Shown one piece after another: positions 1 through 7,241 of a stretch of 18,515 nucleotides of DNA. A model generated the notes under the pieces. The model was given only the letters and a program-made list of their open reading frames with translations. It was not told the DNA's origin and did not search any database. The first letter of the stretch is position 1. Every line of letters begins with the position of its first letter. This DNA is from Lachnospiraceae bacterium UBA3316 (lineage in GTDB: Bacteria; Bacillota; Clostridia; Lachnospirales; Lachnospiraceae): positions 1-18,515 of the forward strand of contig DESK01000063.1 in the NCBI GenBank assembly GCA_002361955.1. The letters run 5' to 3'. The translations under genes and the position numbers were made by a program.

Positions 1-74
1 TCTACTTATTTGTTTCAAACTTCTGTTCCTCTTTTCTCTATGAAACTATAGCTGTTCAGATACCTTCCCCGCTT

Positions 75-719
75 TTACGCCTCTGTCTCCCCCAAAATGA
101 GCCGGAGGGCCATGTTTGCCTGATGGGCCGCGCAGAGGGCCACCCTGGGGGCCACGAGCCCTATGCCGTCTGCGATATCGCTGGTGCCGTCCCCGCACAC
201 ATAGAGGCGGCTCATCCGCCGCCTGGTGCAAATCAGGTTTCCGCTGCCAAACCCCGCCATGCCCGATCCGGCCACAATCCGTGCGCGCGGCAGCTTTTCC
301 AGAAGGGTGTTTACGAGCATGGCCTTATTTTCCGCCCCGTCGAAAGCCTCCAGGATCAGCGTATCCTCCGCAAAGATCCTGGCCGCGTTCTCCTCTGTCA
401 CCCGCACCCCGTCCGTCCGGATTTTGATATAGGGATTGATCTCCCGGATCTCCTCCTCCAGGGCCTTCGTCTTCTCCATGCCTAAATGCCCCATCAAATA
501 CACCTGACGGTTCAGGTTGCTGCCGTCCACCCGGTCAAAATCCACCAGATGAAGGCTTCCCACTCCGGCCCTGGCCAGCATCACAGCCGCGTTGGAGCCA
601 AGCCCCCCAAGGCCCGCCACAGCCACATGGGCATTTTTAATCTTTCTGTGGTTTTCCGGGCCGTGGCGCTCCGCAAGGAGAGCGTCCATCTCCTCCTCCG
701 TCAAAATCCTGCCTTCCAT
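75..719 (-). CDS. thiF: ThiF-type ThiS adenylyltransferase (short clostridial form)
   Basis: Activates the C-terminal glycine of the sulfur carrier ThiS with ATP, so that sulfur can be loaded for thiazole synthesis in the cytoplasm. The 214-residue product has the ThiF/MoeB/E1 Rossmann fold start: the loop GLGGLGS at residues 36-42, then LVDFD at 58-62 and the NLNRQ motif at 68-72, which carries the conserved Arg and Gln of the adenylation site. I see no zinc-binding CxxC pair at the C-terminus, which fits the short clostridial ThiF group (about 200 residues) rather than the longer E. coli ThiF/MoeB. Its ATG overlaps the thiS stop (ATGA at 718-721 on the minus strand), so the two are translationally coupled. 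No terminator is visible in the 74 bases after the stop, so the operon probably continues off the window, perhaps into thiG/thiH. Function is inferred from motifs plus the thiS neighbour. Confidence 0.93.
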   Translation of the reverse strand: MEGRILTEEEMDALLAERHGPENHRKIKNAHVAVAGLGGLGSNAAVMLARAGVGSLHLVDFDRVDGSNLNRQVYLMGHLGMEKTKALEEEIREINPYIKIRTDGVRVTEENAARIFAEDTLILEAFDGAENKAMLVNTLLEKLPRARIVAGSGMAGFGSGNLICTRRRMSRLYVCGDGTSDIADGIGLVAPRVALCAAHQANMALRLILGETEA

Positions 720-916
720 CAGCCGCCCCCCACAAAGTTTACTACTTCATAGACATCCCCCGCCTGCACCTTCTCCGACGCAAAGGAGGCCTTTGGCAAA
801 ATCTCCCCGTTTCGCTCCACCGCGATCCTCTGGAGCACAAAGCCCTCATCCAGAAGCATCTGCTCCACAGCCGTGCCGTCGGGGATCTCTGTCTTTTTTC
901 CGTTGATCGTCACCAT
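719..916 (-). CDS. thiS: Sulfur carrier protein ThiS
   Basis: Small ubiquitin-like (beta-grasp) protein that carries sulfur as a C-terminal thiocarboxylate to thiazole synthase. The product is 65 residues, the usual ThiS size, and ends in Gly-Gly-Gly directly before the stop, preceded by the typical VYEVVNFVGGG ending. The start MVTINGK is the usual ThiS opening (a short beta strand followed by NG). It begins 5 bases after the thiE stop with a GAGAGGA-like ribosome binding site lying inside the end of thiE, and its stop overlaps the thiF start. Position between thiE and thiF and the diglycine tail make the call very safe. Confidence 0.95.
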   Translation of the reverse strand: MVTINGKKTEIPDGTAVEQMLLDEGFVLQRIAVERNGEILPKASFASEKVQAGDVYEVVNFVGGG

Positions 917-920
917 TGTC

Positions 921-1559
921 CTATATCCTCTCCTTCTCCGCGGATTCCAGAAGCTTCCGGAACCTGCGGATGGCTTCCGCTATATTTTCCGCTCGCATAA
1001 TGCCCCCCGACACGGCCAGGCCGTCGGCTCCGCAGGCCAGCGGAAGACGGCAGTTTTCCGGAGTGATCCCTCCCACCGCCACATTGGGGAGGGGAGCCGC
1101 CTCCAGGATCCTCCGGTACCGTTCCTCCGTGATCGGGACGGCGTCCTTTTTTGTCCTGGTGGGAAACCAGGCGCCGCTTCCCAGATAGTCCGCCCCGGCT
1201 TTGGCAGCCTCCCGGGCCTGCTCCGGCGTCTTTGCCGTCACGCCAATGATCTTATCCGCTCCCAGAAGCATCCTGGCGTCCTCTGCCGGAATATCCTCCT
1301 GGCCCAGATGTACCCCGTCCGCTCCCGAAAGGAGGGCAATGTCCGCCCGGTCATTAATGATGACCTTCGTCCCGCAGCAGGCGGCCATCCCCACAAGGAA
1401 CCTGGCCCGGCGGAGATACTCGGCGGAGGAGATCTCCTTTTCCCGAAGCTGGATCAGATCCACCCCTGCTGCCAGGGCCTCCGCGATCTTCTCTTTTCCA
1501 AAAGAAAAATCCGTGATCAAATACAGCCATTTCTTTTCTGTCTTATGTGTCACTTGCAT
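921..1559 (-). CDS. thiE: Thiamine-phosphate synthase ThiE
   Basis: Joins HMP-pyrophosphate and the thiazole phosphate to give thiamine monophosphate. The product has the ThiE TIM-barrel motifs in order: LIQLREK near the N-terminus, VIINDRADIAL, GADGVHLGQEDI, the phosphate loop region SGAWFPTRTKKDA and VAVGGIT near the C-terminus. The reading frame also offers an ATG at 1572-1574, but a GGAGG touches that ATG with no spacing, whereas the same GGAGG lies 8 bases upstream of the ATG at 1557-1559, so I choose the latter (212 residues). That start lies inside the last codons of thiD, giving an overlap of 10 bases and likely translational coupling. Length and motifs are normal for the family; the first half of the phosphate loop (SGAW) differs from the more common GPIF form. 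Confidence 0.93.
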   Translation of the reverse strand: MQVTHKTEKKWLYLITDFSFGKEKIAEALAAGVDLIQLREKEISSAEYLRRARFLVGMAACCGTKVIINDRADIALLSGADGVHLGQEDIPAEDARMLLGADKIIGVTAKTPEQAREAAKAGADYLGSGAWFPTRTKKDAVPITEERYRRILEAAPLPNVAVGGITPENCRLPLACGADGLAVSGGIMRAENIAEAIRRFRKLLESAEKERI

Positions 1560-2374
1560 TCCTCCATCCTCCAAAGGTGGTTCAGCGGCCCGTTCCCGGC
1601 CCCAAAGCCCGGATGGTGCCGGATACAGCCCTCCAGATAGCCCTTGGCCTCCCCCACGGCCTTCTTCAGGGAACTGCCGAGGGCCAGGTTACAGGCGATG
1701 GCCGAGGACAGGGTGCAGCCCGTGCCGTGGGTATGCCTTGTCTCCACCCGCTTTCCGGGAAACCACATTCCCGCAGCCCCGTCATACAGATAGTCCGCAG
1801 GCTCTCCCTCCAGATGGCCGCCCTTCAGGAGAAATGCCGTGTTCCAGCGCCGGGCAAACCTTCGGCCCGCCGCTTCCACCCACAGATGCCTGTCACCTGC
1901 CTCCTCCCGGATCCCGCCTTCCCCCAGCATCTCTGCCAGCCTTTCGGCCTCGGGCAGATTGGGGGTCACAAGCAAGGCCCTTGGAAAGAGAAGCTCCTGC
2001 ATGGCCCACGCCGTCTCGAGCTTCATCAGCATCCGTCCGCTGGTGGACACCATCACCGGATCCAGCACCACATTGGTGAGGTTCCAGCGGTCTATGGCCT
2101 CCGCGATCACCTGCACGGTTTCCACCGAGTAAACCATGCCGATCTTCACCCCGTCGGGCCTCAGATCCGACAGCACGCTGGCCAGCTGGGCCTCCACACC
2201 CCCTGCCGGCACTTCCTCCACCTGCTGTACACCCAGGGTGTTCTGGGCCGTCACTGCCGTGATCACACTCATGCCGTAGATCCCATAGGCGCACATGGTC
2301 TTTATATCCGCCTGAATGCCCGCTCCGCCGCTGCTGTCCGATCCCGCGATGGTCAGCACCTTCTTATTCATCAT
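1550..2374 (-). CDS. thiD: Hydroxymethylpyrimidine/phosphomethylpyrimidine kinase ThiD
   Basis: Phosphorylates HMP and HMP-phosphate to the pyrophosphate used by ThiE. The 274-residue product is a ribokinase-fold enzyme: it opens with VLTIAGSDSSGGAGIQAD (residues about 6-23, substrate and glycine-rich motif), has LDPVMVS in the middle, and the C-terminal anion-hole motif HTHGTGCTLSSAIA with the catalytic Asp/Gly/Cys region. The first ATG (2372-2374) overlaps the thiC stop by 11 bases; a GGGGAG stretch lies 13 bases upstream, and a second ATG follows immediately, so the start could be one residue later. It lies between thiC and thiE in a tightly packed operon, which fixes the role. Confidence 0.94.
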   Translation of the reverse strand: MMNKKVLTIAGSDSSGGAGIQADIKTMCAYGIYGMSVITAVTAQNTLGVQQVEEVPAGGVEAQLASVLSDLRPDGVKIGMVYSVETVQVIAEAIDRWNLTNVVLDPVMVSTSGRMLMKLETAWAMQELLFPRALLVTPNLPEAERLAEMLGEGGIREEAGDRHLWVEAAGRRFARRWNTAFLLKGGHLEGEPADYLYDGAAGMWFPGKRVETRHTHGTGCTLSSAIACNLALGSSLKKAVGEAKGYLEGCIRHHPGFGAGNGPLNHLWRMEECK

Positions 2375-3671
2375 AAATATTTACGATCTCCCCGTCTAAG
2401 ATGCGGTTCATATTTTTCACAGCGCAGAAGTTCCCGCACATGCTGCAGGTATCCTCCTTCTCCGGCTTGGCCTCCGCCCGGTAGCGTCTGGCCTTCTCCG
2501 GGTCGATACTGAGGGAAAACATCTCCTCCCAGTCCAGCCGCTTCCTGGCGTCGCTCATCTTGTGATCCCAGTCCGCCGCGCTCTTGATCCCCTTGGCCAC
2601 ATCGGCCGCATGGGCAGCGATCCTGGAGGCGATGATGCCCTCCTTCACATCCTGCAGATTCGGCAGCCGCAGATGCTCCGCCGGGGTCACATAGCAGAGG
2701 AAGGACGCGCCGTTTGCCGCGGCGATGGCGCCGCCGATGGCCGCCGTGATATGGTCATAGCCGGGAGCCACATCCGTCACCAGAGGCCCCAGCACATAGA
2801 AAGGCGCTCCCTGGCAGATGGTCTGCTGGATCTTCATGTTGGCGGCGATCTGGTCCATGGGCATATGGCCCGGGCCTTCCACCATCACCTGTACGTCCTT
2901 TTCCCAGGCCCTCTTCGTAAGCTCGCCCAGGGTGATCAGCTCCTCGATCTGTGAAATATCGGAGGCGTCCTTCAGGCAGCCGGGACGGCAGGCGTCCCCC
3001 AGGCTCATGGTAATATCGTATTCCCGGCAGATATCAAGAATCTCATCGTAATGCTCATAGAAAGGATTTTCCTCCCCCGTCATCTCCATCCAGGCGAAGA
3101 TGATGGAGCCTCCCCTGGAAACGATATTCGTCAGTCTCTTGTTTCTCTTAAATTTCCTGGCAGTCTCCTTATTGATCCCGCAGTGGATCGTCATAAAATC
3201 CACCCCGTCCTCGGCGTGCATCCGCACGATATCCAGCCATTCCCTGGAGGTGATCTCCTTCAAGGGCTTGTGATAATAAACCACCGCGTCATAGATCGGC
3301 ACAGTGCCGATGATGGCCGGGCATTCCTTTGTGAGACGCCTGCGGAAGGTTCCCGTATCCCCAAAGGAGCTCAAATCCATGATGGCCTCCGCTCCCATCT
3401 CCACGGCGCTGTTTACCTTCCGGATCTCCTCATCCATATCCCTGCAGTCCCTGGAAATCCCCAGGTTTACATTAATCTTTGTCCGAAGCTTTGCGCCGAT
3501 GGCAGAGGGATCCAGAGACGTATGCCTCTTATTTGCCGGAATGATGGCCTGTCCCTTCGCCATCAATTCCATCAGCTCGTTGACGTTCATGTCCTCCTTG
3601 GCCGCCGCGATCTCCATCTCGGGGGTGACGATTCCCTTCCTGGCAGCGTCCATCTGTGTCGTGTATTCCAT
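2364..3671 (-). CDS. thiC: Phosphomethylpyrimidine synthase ThiC (short form)
   Basis: Radical SAM enzyme that rearranges aminoimidazole ribotide to HMP-phosphate, the committed step of pyrimidine-moiety synthesis. The ATG at 3669-3671 has an AGGAGG 5 bases upstream and gives 435 residues beginning MEYTTQMDAARKG; the frame stays open further upstream but that part is the riboswitch leader. Family signatures seen: DLSSFGDTG, the long VDFMTIHCGI segment, SRGGSIIFAWM, SLGDACRPGC, EGPGHMPMDQI and GAPFYVLGPLVTDVAPGYDH. The cluster-binding cysteines are at residues 409, 412 and 416 (CSMCGNFC), spaced C-x2-C-x3-C. The length matches the short anaerobe form, which lacks the N-terminal domain of E. 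coli or B. subtilis ThiC. First gene of the operon, controlled by the TPP riboswitch and terminator upstream. Confidence 0.96.
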   Translation of the reverse strand: MEYTTQMDAARKGIVTPEMEIAAAKEDMNVNELMELMAKGQAIIPANKRHTSLDPSAIGAKLRTKINVNLGISRDCRDMDEEIRKVNSAVEMGAEAIMDLSSFGDTGTFRRRLTKECPAIIGTVPIYDAVVYYHKPLKEITSREWLDIVRMHAEDGVDFMTIHCGINKETARKFKRNKRLTNIVSRGGSIIFAWMEMTGEENPFYEHYDEILDICREYDITMSLGDACRPGCLKDASDISQIEELITLGELTKRAWEKDVQVMVEGPGHMPMDQIAANMKIQQTICQGAPFYVLGPLVTDVAPGYDHITAAIGGAIAAANGASFLCYVTPAEHLRLPNLQDVKEGIIASRIAAHAADVAKGIKSAADWDHKMSDARKRLDWEEMFSLSIDPEKARRYRAEAKPEKEDTCSMCGNFCAVKNMNRILDGEIVNIYDE

Positions 3672-3761
3672 ACTTACCTCCTGATTGACTTCTACTGATA
3701 CCCCGTCAGCCCGCGTCCGCGAAATGCGGCTGATTTTCTCATCGCTCACGTGATTTTGCCC

Positions 3762-3786
3762 AAAAAAAGCGTCCCTTCCGGAACGC
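3762..3786 (-). terminator. Intrinsic terminator in the thiC leader
   Basis: Read on the minus strand: GCGTTCC, a GGAA tetraloop, GGGACGC, then seven T (3762-3768). The 7-bp stem has one G-T wobble. It lies about 110 bases downstream of the TPP riboswitch and about 90 bases before the thiC ATG, the usual place for a riboswitch-controlled terminator. High TPP would favour its formation and stop thi operon transcription; the competing antiterminator was not worked out. Confidence 0.85.
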
Positions 3787-3894
3787 CTCTTCTTTCTCTC
3801 TTCCCATACAGGCACGCAGCCTGGCTCTCCCGCCAAAACAGCCTGTCTGGTACTTCTCGTGCAATCATCCGGCCACGCTTTTTTACACATGGCC

Positions 3895-3988
3895 CTCCGC
3901 TTCCTACGCCGGCATTATCCGTATCAGGTTCATGGGTCGAAATTCGCTCGTATTTCCTCTCAGCCGGCGCGCCAGCTCCCCTTGCTCT
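3895..3988 (-). ncRNA. TPP riboswitch (Thi-box)
   Basis: The minus strand carries the TPP riboswitch landmarks in the right order: GGGGAGC at the 5' side, CTGAGAGG (CTGAGA at 3958-3963), a small P3 hairpin GAAAT/ATTTC, then ACCC, GAACCTGAT, and GGATAATGCCGGCGTAGGAA (3901-3920). These are the conserved pyrimidine-sensing and pyrophosphate-sensing loops of the family. It sits directly in front of thiC with a terminator hairpin after it, so it should act by transcription attenuation when thiamine pyrophosphate is abundant. The outer limits are approximate. Confidence 0.96.
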
Positions 3989-4003
3989 ATGAACTTATGC
4001 TTT

Positions 4004-4032
4004 ATCTTATCCCCTGGGACTGTTTTTGTCAA
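4004..4032 (-). promoter_or_regulatory. Promoter of the thi operon
   Basis: On the minus strand TTGACA (4027-4032, perfect -35), 17-base spacer, TAAGAT (4004-4009, 4 of 6 to the -10 consensus). Transcription would start near 3997, just before the riboswitch. A 6-bp inverted repeat, TGGGAC at 4015-4020 and GTCCCA at 4037-4042, flanks the -35 box; its meaning is unknown. Confidence 0.85.
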
Positions 4033-4077
4033 GAACGTCCCAATGGTTTCCGATGTTCCGTATTGTATTTCCATCTG

Positions 4078-4392
4078 CTAACTTTTTAATCGATTTTCAA
4101 TATCTGACGCACTATACAATACATCTGTTACAATCACTTTGTCTCCTTGAATTACATAAAAAACAGAATAATTGTCTACCAACAATCGCCTCATTTCTTT
4201 ACTTCGTTCCGGTTCTGACTCCATAATGCTAACTCGTTCCGCCATAGTATCCAAAGTCAAAATAGCATCTGCAATCCGGTAATACTGATCTATTGCATTT
4301 TTCGGTGCTTGAAGGACATAAGCGATATGATGATAAAGCTGCTCCATATCCGCTAAGGCTTCCTTCGTAATTTCCACCTTATACCGTTTCAT
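4078..4392 (-). CDS. RelE/ParE-family toxin of a type II toxin-antitoxin pair
   Basis: Likely a toxin of the RelE/ParE superfamily (plasmid-stabilisation type); the target, ribosome-bound mRNA or DNA gyrase, cannot be told from sequence. The 104-residue product starts MKRYKVEITKEALADMEQLY, the typical amphipathic helical hairpin, and ends with the RelE/ParE core strands MRRLLVDNYSVFYVIQG and VIVTDVLYSASD. The chosen ATG (4390-4392) has AAGGAG about 10 bases upstream; the frame is open 14 codons further but that part overlaps the antitoxin. It overlaps the antitoxin end by 14 bases, the usual coupled arrangement with antitoxin first. Like its partner it is AT-richer than the neighbouring genes, suggesting acquisition by transfer. 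Confidence 0.88.
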   Translation of the reverse strand: MKRYKVEITKEALADMEQLYHHIAYVLQAPKNAIDQYYRIADAILTLDTMAERVSIMESEPERSKEMRRLLVDNYSVFYVIQGDKVIVTDVLYSASDIENRLKS

Positions 4393-4696
4393 ATGAATGA
4401 TTCTCCTTAAATTTTGCAAATGCCTCCGCTGCATTCTGTACTCTTCCTGCCGCTATGTCATTGTATCCCTTTTCCAGCTTCTGATGGATTTCCTCCGTTG
4501 TCATGGTATCTGCATGAATAGACGCTGATGCTTTTGGTAAAGAAACAGAAAAAGGAATTCCTCCTGTAAGGGAAATCTGATTCAGGTACATATTAATTGC
4601 TGTCGACATCGGAATGCCTAACTGCGACAACACTTTTTCTGCCCGTTCTTTGACCGTTGGATTTACTCTTAGGTTTAATGTTGCTGTCTTTTCCAT
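4379..4696 (-). CDS. RelB/DinJ-family antitoxin
   Basis: Likely neutralises the toxin encoded just downstream and represses the pair. The 105-residue product begins MEKTATLNLRVNPTVKERAE, the ribbon-helix-helix strand of the RelB/DinJ family (TLNLRV pairs into the DNA-binding beta ribbon), followed by LSQLGIPMSTAINMYLNQI, the two helices. The C-terminal part (about residues 65-105) is the expected toxin-binding tail. A GGAGG lies 7 bases before the ATG. The promoter and a perfect inverted repeat upstream fit self-repression. The region is visibly richer in A and T than the thi operon and malQ on either side. Confidence 0.9.
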   Translation of the reverse strand: MEKTATLNLRVNPTVKERAEKVLSQLGIPMSTAINMYLNQISLTGGIPFSVSLPKASASIHADTMTTEEIHQKLEKGYNDIAAGRVQNAAEAFAKFKENHSYETV

Positions 4697-4719
4697 GATA
4701 ACACCTCCACTTTTCTCTT

Positions 4720-4748
4720 ATTGTAACGCTTTCGTCGTTACAGTGCAA
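4720..4748 (-). promoter_or_regulatory. Toxin-antitoxin promoter with palindromic operator
   Basis: On the minus strand TTGCAC (4743-4748), 17-base spacer, TACAAT (4720-4725). A perfect inverted repeat, TGTAACG at 4722-4728 and CGTTACA at 4736-4742 with a 7-base centre, covers the -10 box and spacer. This is where a ribbon-helix-helix antitoxin would bind to block its own promoter. The -35 is weak (3 of 6). Confidence 0.7.
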
Positions 4749-4871
4749 ACACTAATTCTTTCCATTTCATAAAATATCGTAACTTGAACAGCCCCCCTTT
4801 CTCTCCGAACTGCAAAATCAGCGCACAACTCACAAGCAAATGCCTTAGGCAAAACTCAAAACGAAATAGCC

Positions 4872-4900
4872 TTGAATCCCTTCCTGAAATTTCGTATAAT
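4872..4900 (+). promoter_or_regulatory. Promoter of malQ
   Basis: TTGAAT (4872-4877), 17-base spacer, TATAAT (4895-4900, perfect -10). It gives a leader of about 60 bases before the malQ ATG. It is divergent from the toxin-antitoxin promoter, with about 125 bases between the two -35 boxes; I see nothing else in that gap. Confidence 0.8.
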
Positions 4901-4966
4901 GGAAAAAACTGTACGCATCTTACCTGCATATGTACGAAAGAGATGCAAATGAAAGGATTTAAAACT

Positions 4967-6481
4967 ATGAGCACAACACAAACAACCGGCCGACACAGAC
5001 GGGTGTCCGGCATTCTGGTTCATCCCACCTCCTTCCCCTCGCCCTACGGCATCGGCGATCTGGGGCAGGGCGCTTATGACTTTATTGATTTTCTGGAAAA
5101 ATCCGGCCAGCATTTATGGCAGGTTCTCCCCCTCGGCCCCACAGGCTTTGGCGACTCCCCTTACCAGGGATTTTCCGCCTTCGCGGGACAGCCTCTGATC
5201 ATCAGCCCGGAGAACTTAAAGGAGCTGGGGCTTCTGGAGGAAGCCGACTTTGACGATATGCCCCAGTGGGATCCCCAAAAGGTAGACTACGGCCAGGTTC
5301 TTATTTTTAAGACGGAGCTCTTCCACAAAGCCTACGCAAGCTTTACGCACACGCCGGATAAGATGCTTCTGGAGGAATTTGAGATCTTCTGCCGGGAACA
5401 GAAATTCTGGCTGGAAGATTACGCCTTCTTTATGGCAGCCAAGGATTACCATGAGGGACGCTGCTGGCTGGAGTGGGACGAGGAGCTGAAAAATCCCACG
5501 CCCATCTCCCGGGCGGCCTGGGAGGAAACCCTCAGCCAGGACATCGAATATTACAAATTTCTCCAGTTCCTCTTCTTCCGCCAGTGGATGGCCTTAAAGG
5601 AATACGCCAACGCCCGGGATATCGAGATCATCGGGGACATCCCCATCTTTGTCTCCCTGGACAGCGTGGATGTATGGGCCAATAAGAAGCTGTTCCAGCT
5701 GGACACAAAGGGGTATCCCACCTGCGTGGCAGGTGTTCCGCCTGACTACTTCAGCGTCACCGGCCAGCTCTGGGGAAATCCCCTCTATGACTGGGAGGTA
5801 CAGAAGGAAGACGGCTACTCCTGGTGGGTAGCCAGGGTCAAACACCAGATCGGCCTGACCGATTATCTGCGCATCGACCATTTCCGTGGCTTTGAGTCCT
5901 ACTGGGCGGTGCCCGCAGGGGAGGAGACGGCCCTGAACGGCCAGTGGGTAAAAGGCCCCAACGAAGCCCTGTTCCTGGCGATCCAGAAGGAGCTGGGGGA
6001 GGATCTGCCCATCTTTGCCGAAGACCTGGGCGTGATCACACCGGAGGTGGAGTGGCTGCGTGATATGTTCCATTTCCCCGGTATGCGCATCCTTCAGTTT
6101 GCCTTTGAGGGGCTGGGGGAGAGCGACTACCTGCCCCACAACTTTGACACTACCAACTGCATCTGCTACACCGGCACCCACGACAACGACACCACCGTGG
6201 GCTGGTACGCCGGACTTCCGGAGGAATGCAAGGACAAGATCCGCCGTTATGGGAACACGGACGGCGGCCGCATCGGCTGGGATCTCATCCGTTTCTGTAT
6301 GGGCAGCGTGGCAAAATACGCCATCTTCCCCATCCAGGACCTGTTCCTTCTGGGCAGCGAGTCACGTATGAACACGCCGGGCGTGGCGGCAGAAAACTGG
6401 GCCTTCCGCTATGAAGCCCAGGAGCTTTCACAGGAACGGGCAGACTGGCTTTTGCAAACCACGAAACTTTTCGGCCGTTAG
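4967..6481 (+). CDS. malQ: 4-alpha-glucanotransferase (amylomaltase), GH77
   Basis: Transfers alpha-1,4-glucan segments between maltodextrins or starch/glycogen fragments in the cytoplasm. The 504-residue product has the bacterial amylomaltase plan: RVSGILVHPTSFPSPYGIGD at the start, QVLPLGPTGFGDSPYQ (52-67), GDIPIFVSLDSVDVWAN (223-239), the nucleophile Asp304 in RIDHFRG, the acid/base Glu352 in FAEDLG, and Asp406 in GTHDND. The spacing of these three residues closely matches that of the Thermus enzyme. The frame is open 61 codons further upstream, but ATG 4967 has an AAAGGA at good distance and a strong promoter sits within the earlier stretch. The acyltransferase gene follows 12 bases after the stop, so the two are probably co-transcribed. 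Confidence 0.95.
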   Translation: MSTTQTTGRHRRVSGILVHPTSFPSPYGIGDLGQGAYDFIDFLEKSGQHLWQVLPLGPTGFGDSPYQGFSAFAGQPLIISPENLKELGLLEEADFDDMPQWDPQKVDYGQVLIFKTELFHKAYASFTHTPDKMLLEEFEIFCREQKFWLEDYAFFMAAKDYHEGRCWLEWDEELKNPTPISRAAWEETLSQDIEYYKFLQFLFFRQWMALKEYANARDIEIIGDIPIFVSLDSVDVWANKKLFQLDTKGYPTCVAGVPPDYFSVTGQLWGNPLYDWEVQKEDGYSWWVARVKHQIGLTDYLRIDHFRGFESYWAVPAGEETALNGQWVKGPNEALFLAIQKELGEDLPIFAEDLGVITPEVEWLRDMFHFPGMRILQFAFEGLGESDYLPHNFDTTNCICYTGTHDNDTTVGWYAGLPEECKDKIRRYGNTDGGRIGWDLIRFCMGSVAKYAIFPIQDLFLLGSESRMNTPGVAAENWAFRYEAQELSQERADWLLQTTKLFGR

Positions 6482-6493
6482 AGAGGAACGTTT

Positions 6494-7231
6494 ATGATTC
6501 GGTTAATTATCATCGTACTTTTGGTGGTGTCCTTTCTGATCCTGTCCATCCCCATCCTCATGGTGGAATGGCTCATCGGAAAGTTCGCCCCCCACGCCAG
6601 GGACATCTCCTCCCTGCGGATCATCCAGTTTATTTTTAAGCTCATCATGCTCCTTACCGGGAGCAAGGTGACGGTGATCGGAGAAGAGCATGTCCCAAAA
6701 GACCAGGCCGTGCTCTACATAGGAAACCACAGGAGCTACTTTGACATCGTGCTGACCTATGCCCGCTGTCCGGGACTTACCGGGTATGTGGCAAAGGACA
6801 GTATGAAAAAGATCCCCCTGCTTTCCACCTGGATGGAACGGCTCTACTGCCTCTTCCTGGACAGGAAAAATATCAAGGAAGGCATGAAAATGATACTCAA
6901 AGGGATCGAACAGATCAAGGGCGGCATCTCCATGTGCATCTTCCCGGAGGGCACCAGGAACAAGGATCCCGAAGGGCCCATGCTCCCCTTTAAAGAGGGA
7001 AGCTTCAAGATGGCGGAAAAGACCGGCTGTCCCATCATCCCTATGGCGATCACCAACACAGCCGATATCTTTGAAAACCATATTCCCTGGATCCGTCCGG
7101 CGAATATTATCCTGGAATACGGAGAACCTATCTACGTAAAAGAGCTCTCCAAGGAAGACAAAAAATTTCTGGGCGCTTACACCCAGCGGGCTATCCAGAC
7201 CATGCTGGACGGCCACTCGACGATGCTTTAG
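6494..7231 (+). CDS. 1-acyl-sn-glycerol-3-phosphate acyltransferase (PlsC family)
   Basis: Probably acylates lysophosphatidic acid to phosphatidic acid at the cytoplasmic membrane. The 245-residue product has a hydrophobic N-terminus (about residues 3-28) and a second hydrophobic stretch (about 41-55), then the family motifs NHRSYFD with the catalytic pair His79 and Asp84, and FPEGTRN (150-156), plus PFKEGSF and PIIPMAI. A GAGAGGA ribosome binding site precedes the ATG in the 12-base gap after malQ. Length and motifs are normal. The substrate could be another lysolipid, as PlsC-like paralogues are common, so no symbol is given. A strong terminator follows. Confidence 0.9.
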   Translation: MIRLIIIVLLVVSFLILSIPILMVEWLIGKFAPHARDISSLRIIQFIFKLIMLLTGSKVTVIGEEHVPKDQAVLYIGNHRSYFDIVLTYARCPGLTGYVAKDSMKKIPLLSTWMERLYCLFLDRKNIKEGMKMILKGIEQIKGGISMCIFPEGTRNKDPEGPMLPFKEGSFKMAEKTGCPIIPMAITNTADIFENHIPWIRPANIILEYGEPIYVKELSKEDKKFLGAYTQRAIQTMLDGHSTML

Positions 7232-7241
7232 AAGCTCGGGG

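Noticed and set aside
1..74. Possible start of thiG or another operon gene at the left edge (TTG after AGAGGA on the minus strand)
   Set aside because: Only a few codons are in the window, too little to support a gene.
1547..2512. 321-codon open frame on the plus strand over thiD
   Set aside because: Antisense shadow of thiD and the thiC end; low-complexity composition rich in His, Pro and Arg and no family resemblance.
3672..3890. Upstream extension of the thiC frame to 508 residues
   Set aside because: The extra 73 codons cover the leader terminator and run up to the edge of the TPP riboswitch; the ATG at 3669-3671 has a perfect ribosome binding site and the family start.
4784..4966. N-terminal extension of MalQ by 61 residues
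   Set aside because: It would include the promoter boxes at 4872-4900 and lacks family similarity; the ATG at 4967 gives the usual MalQ start.
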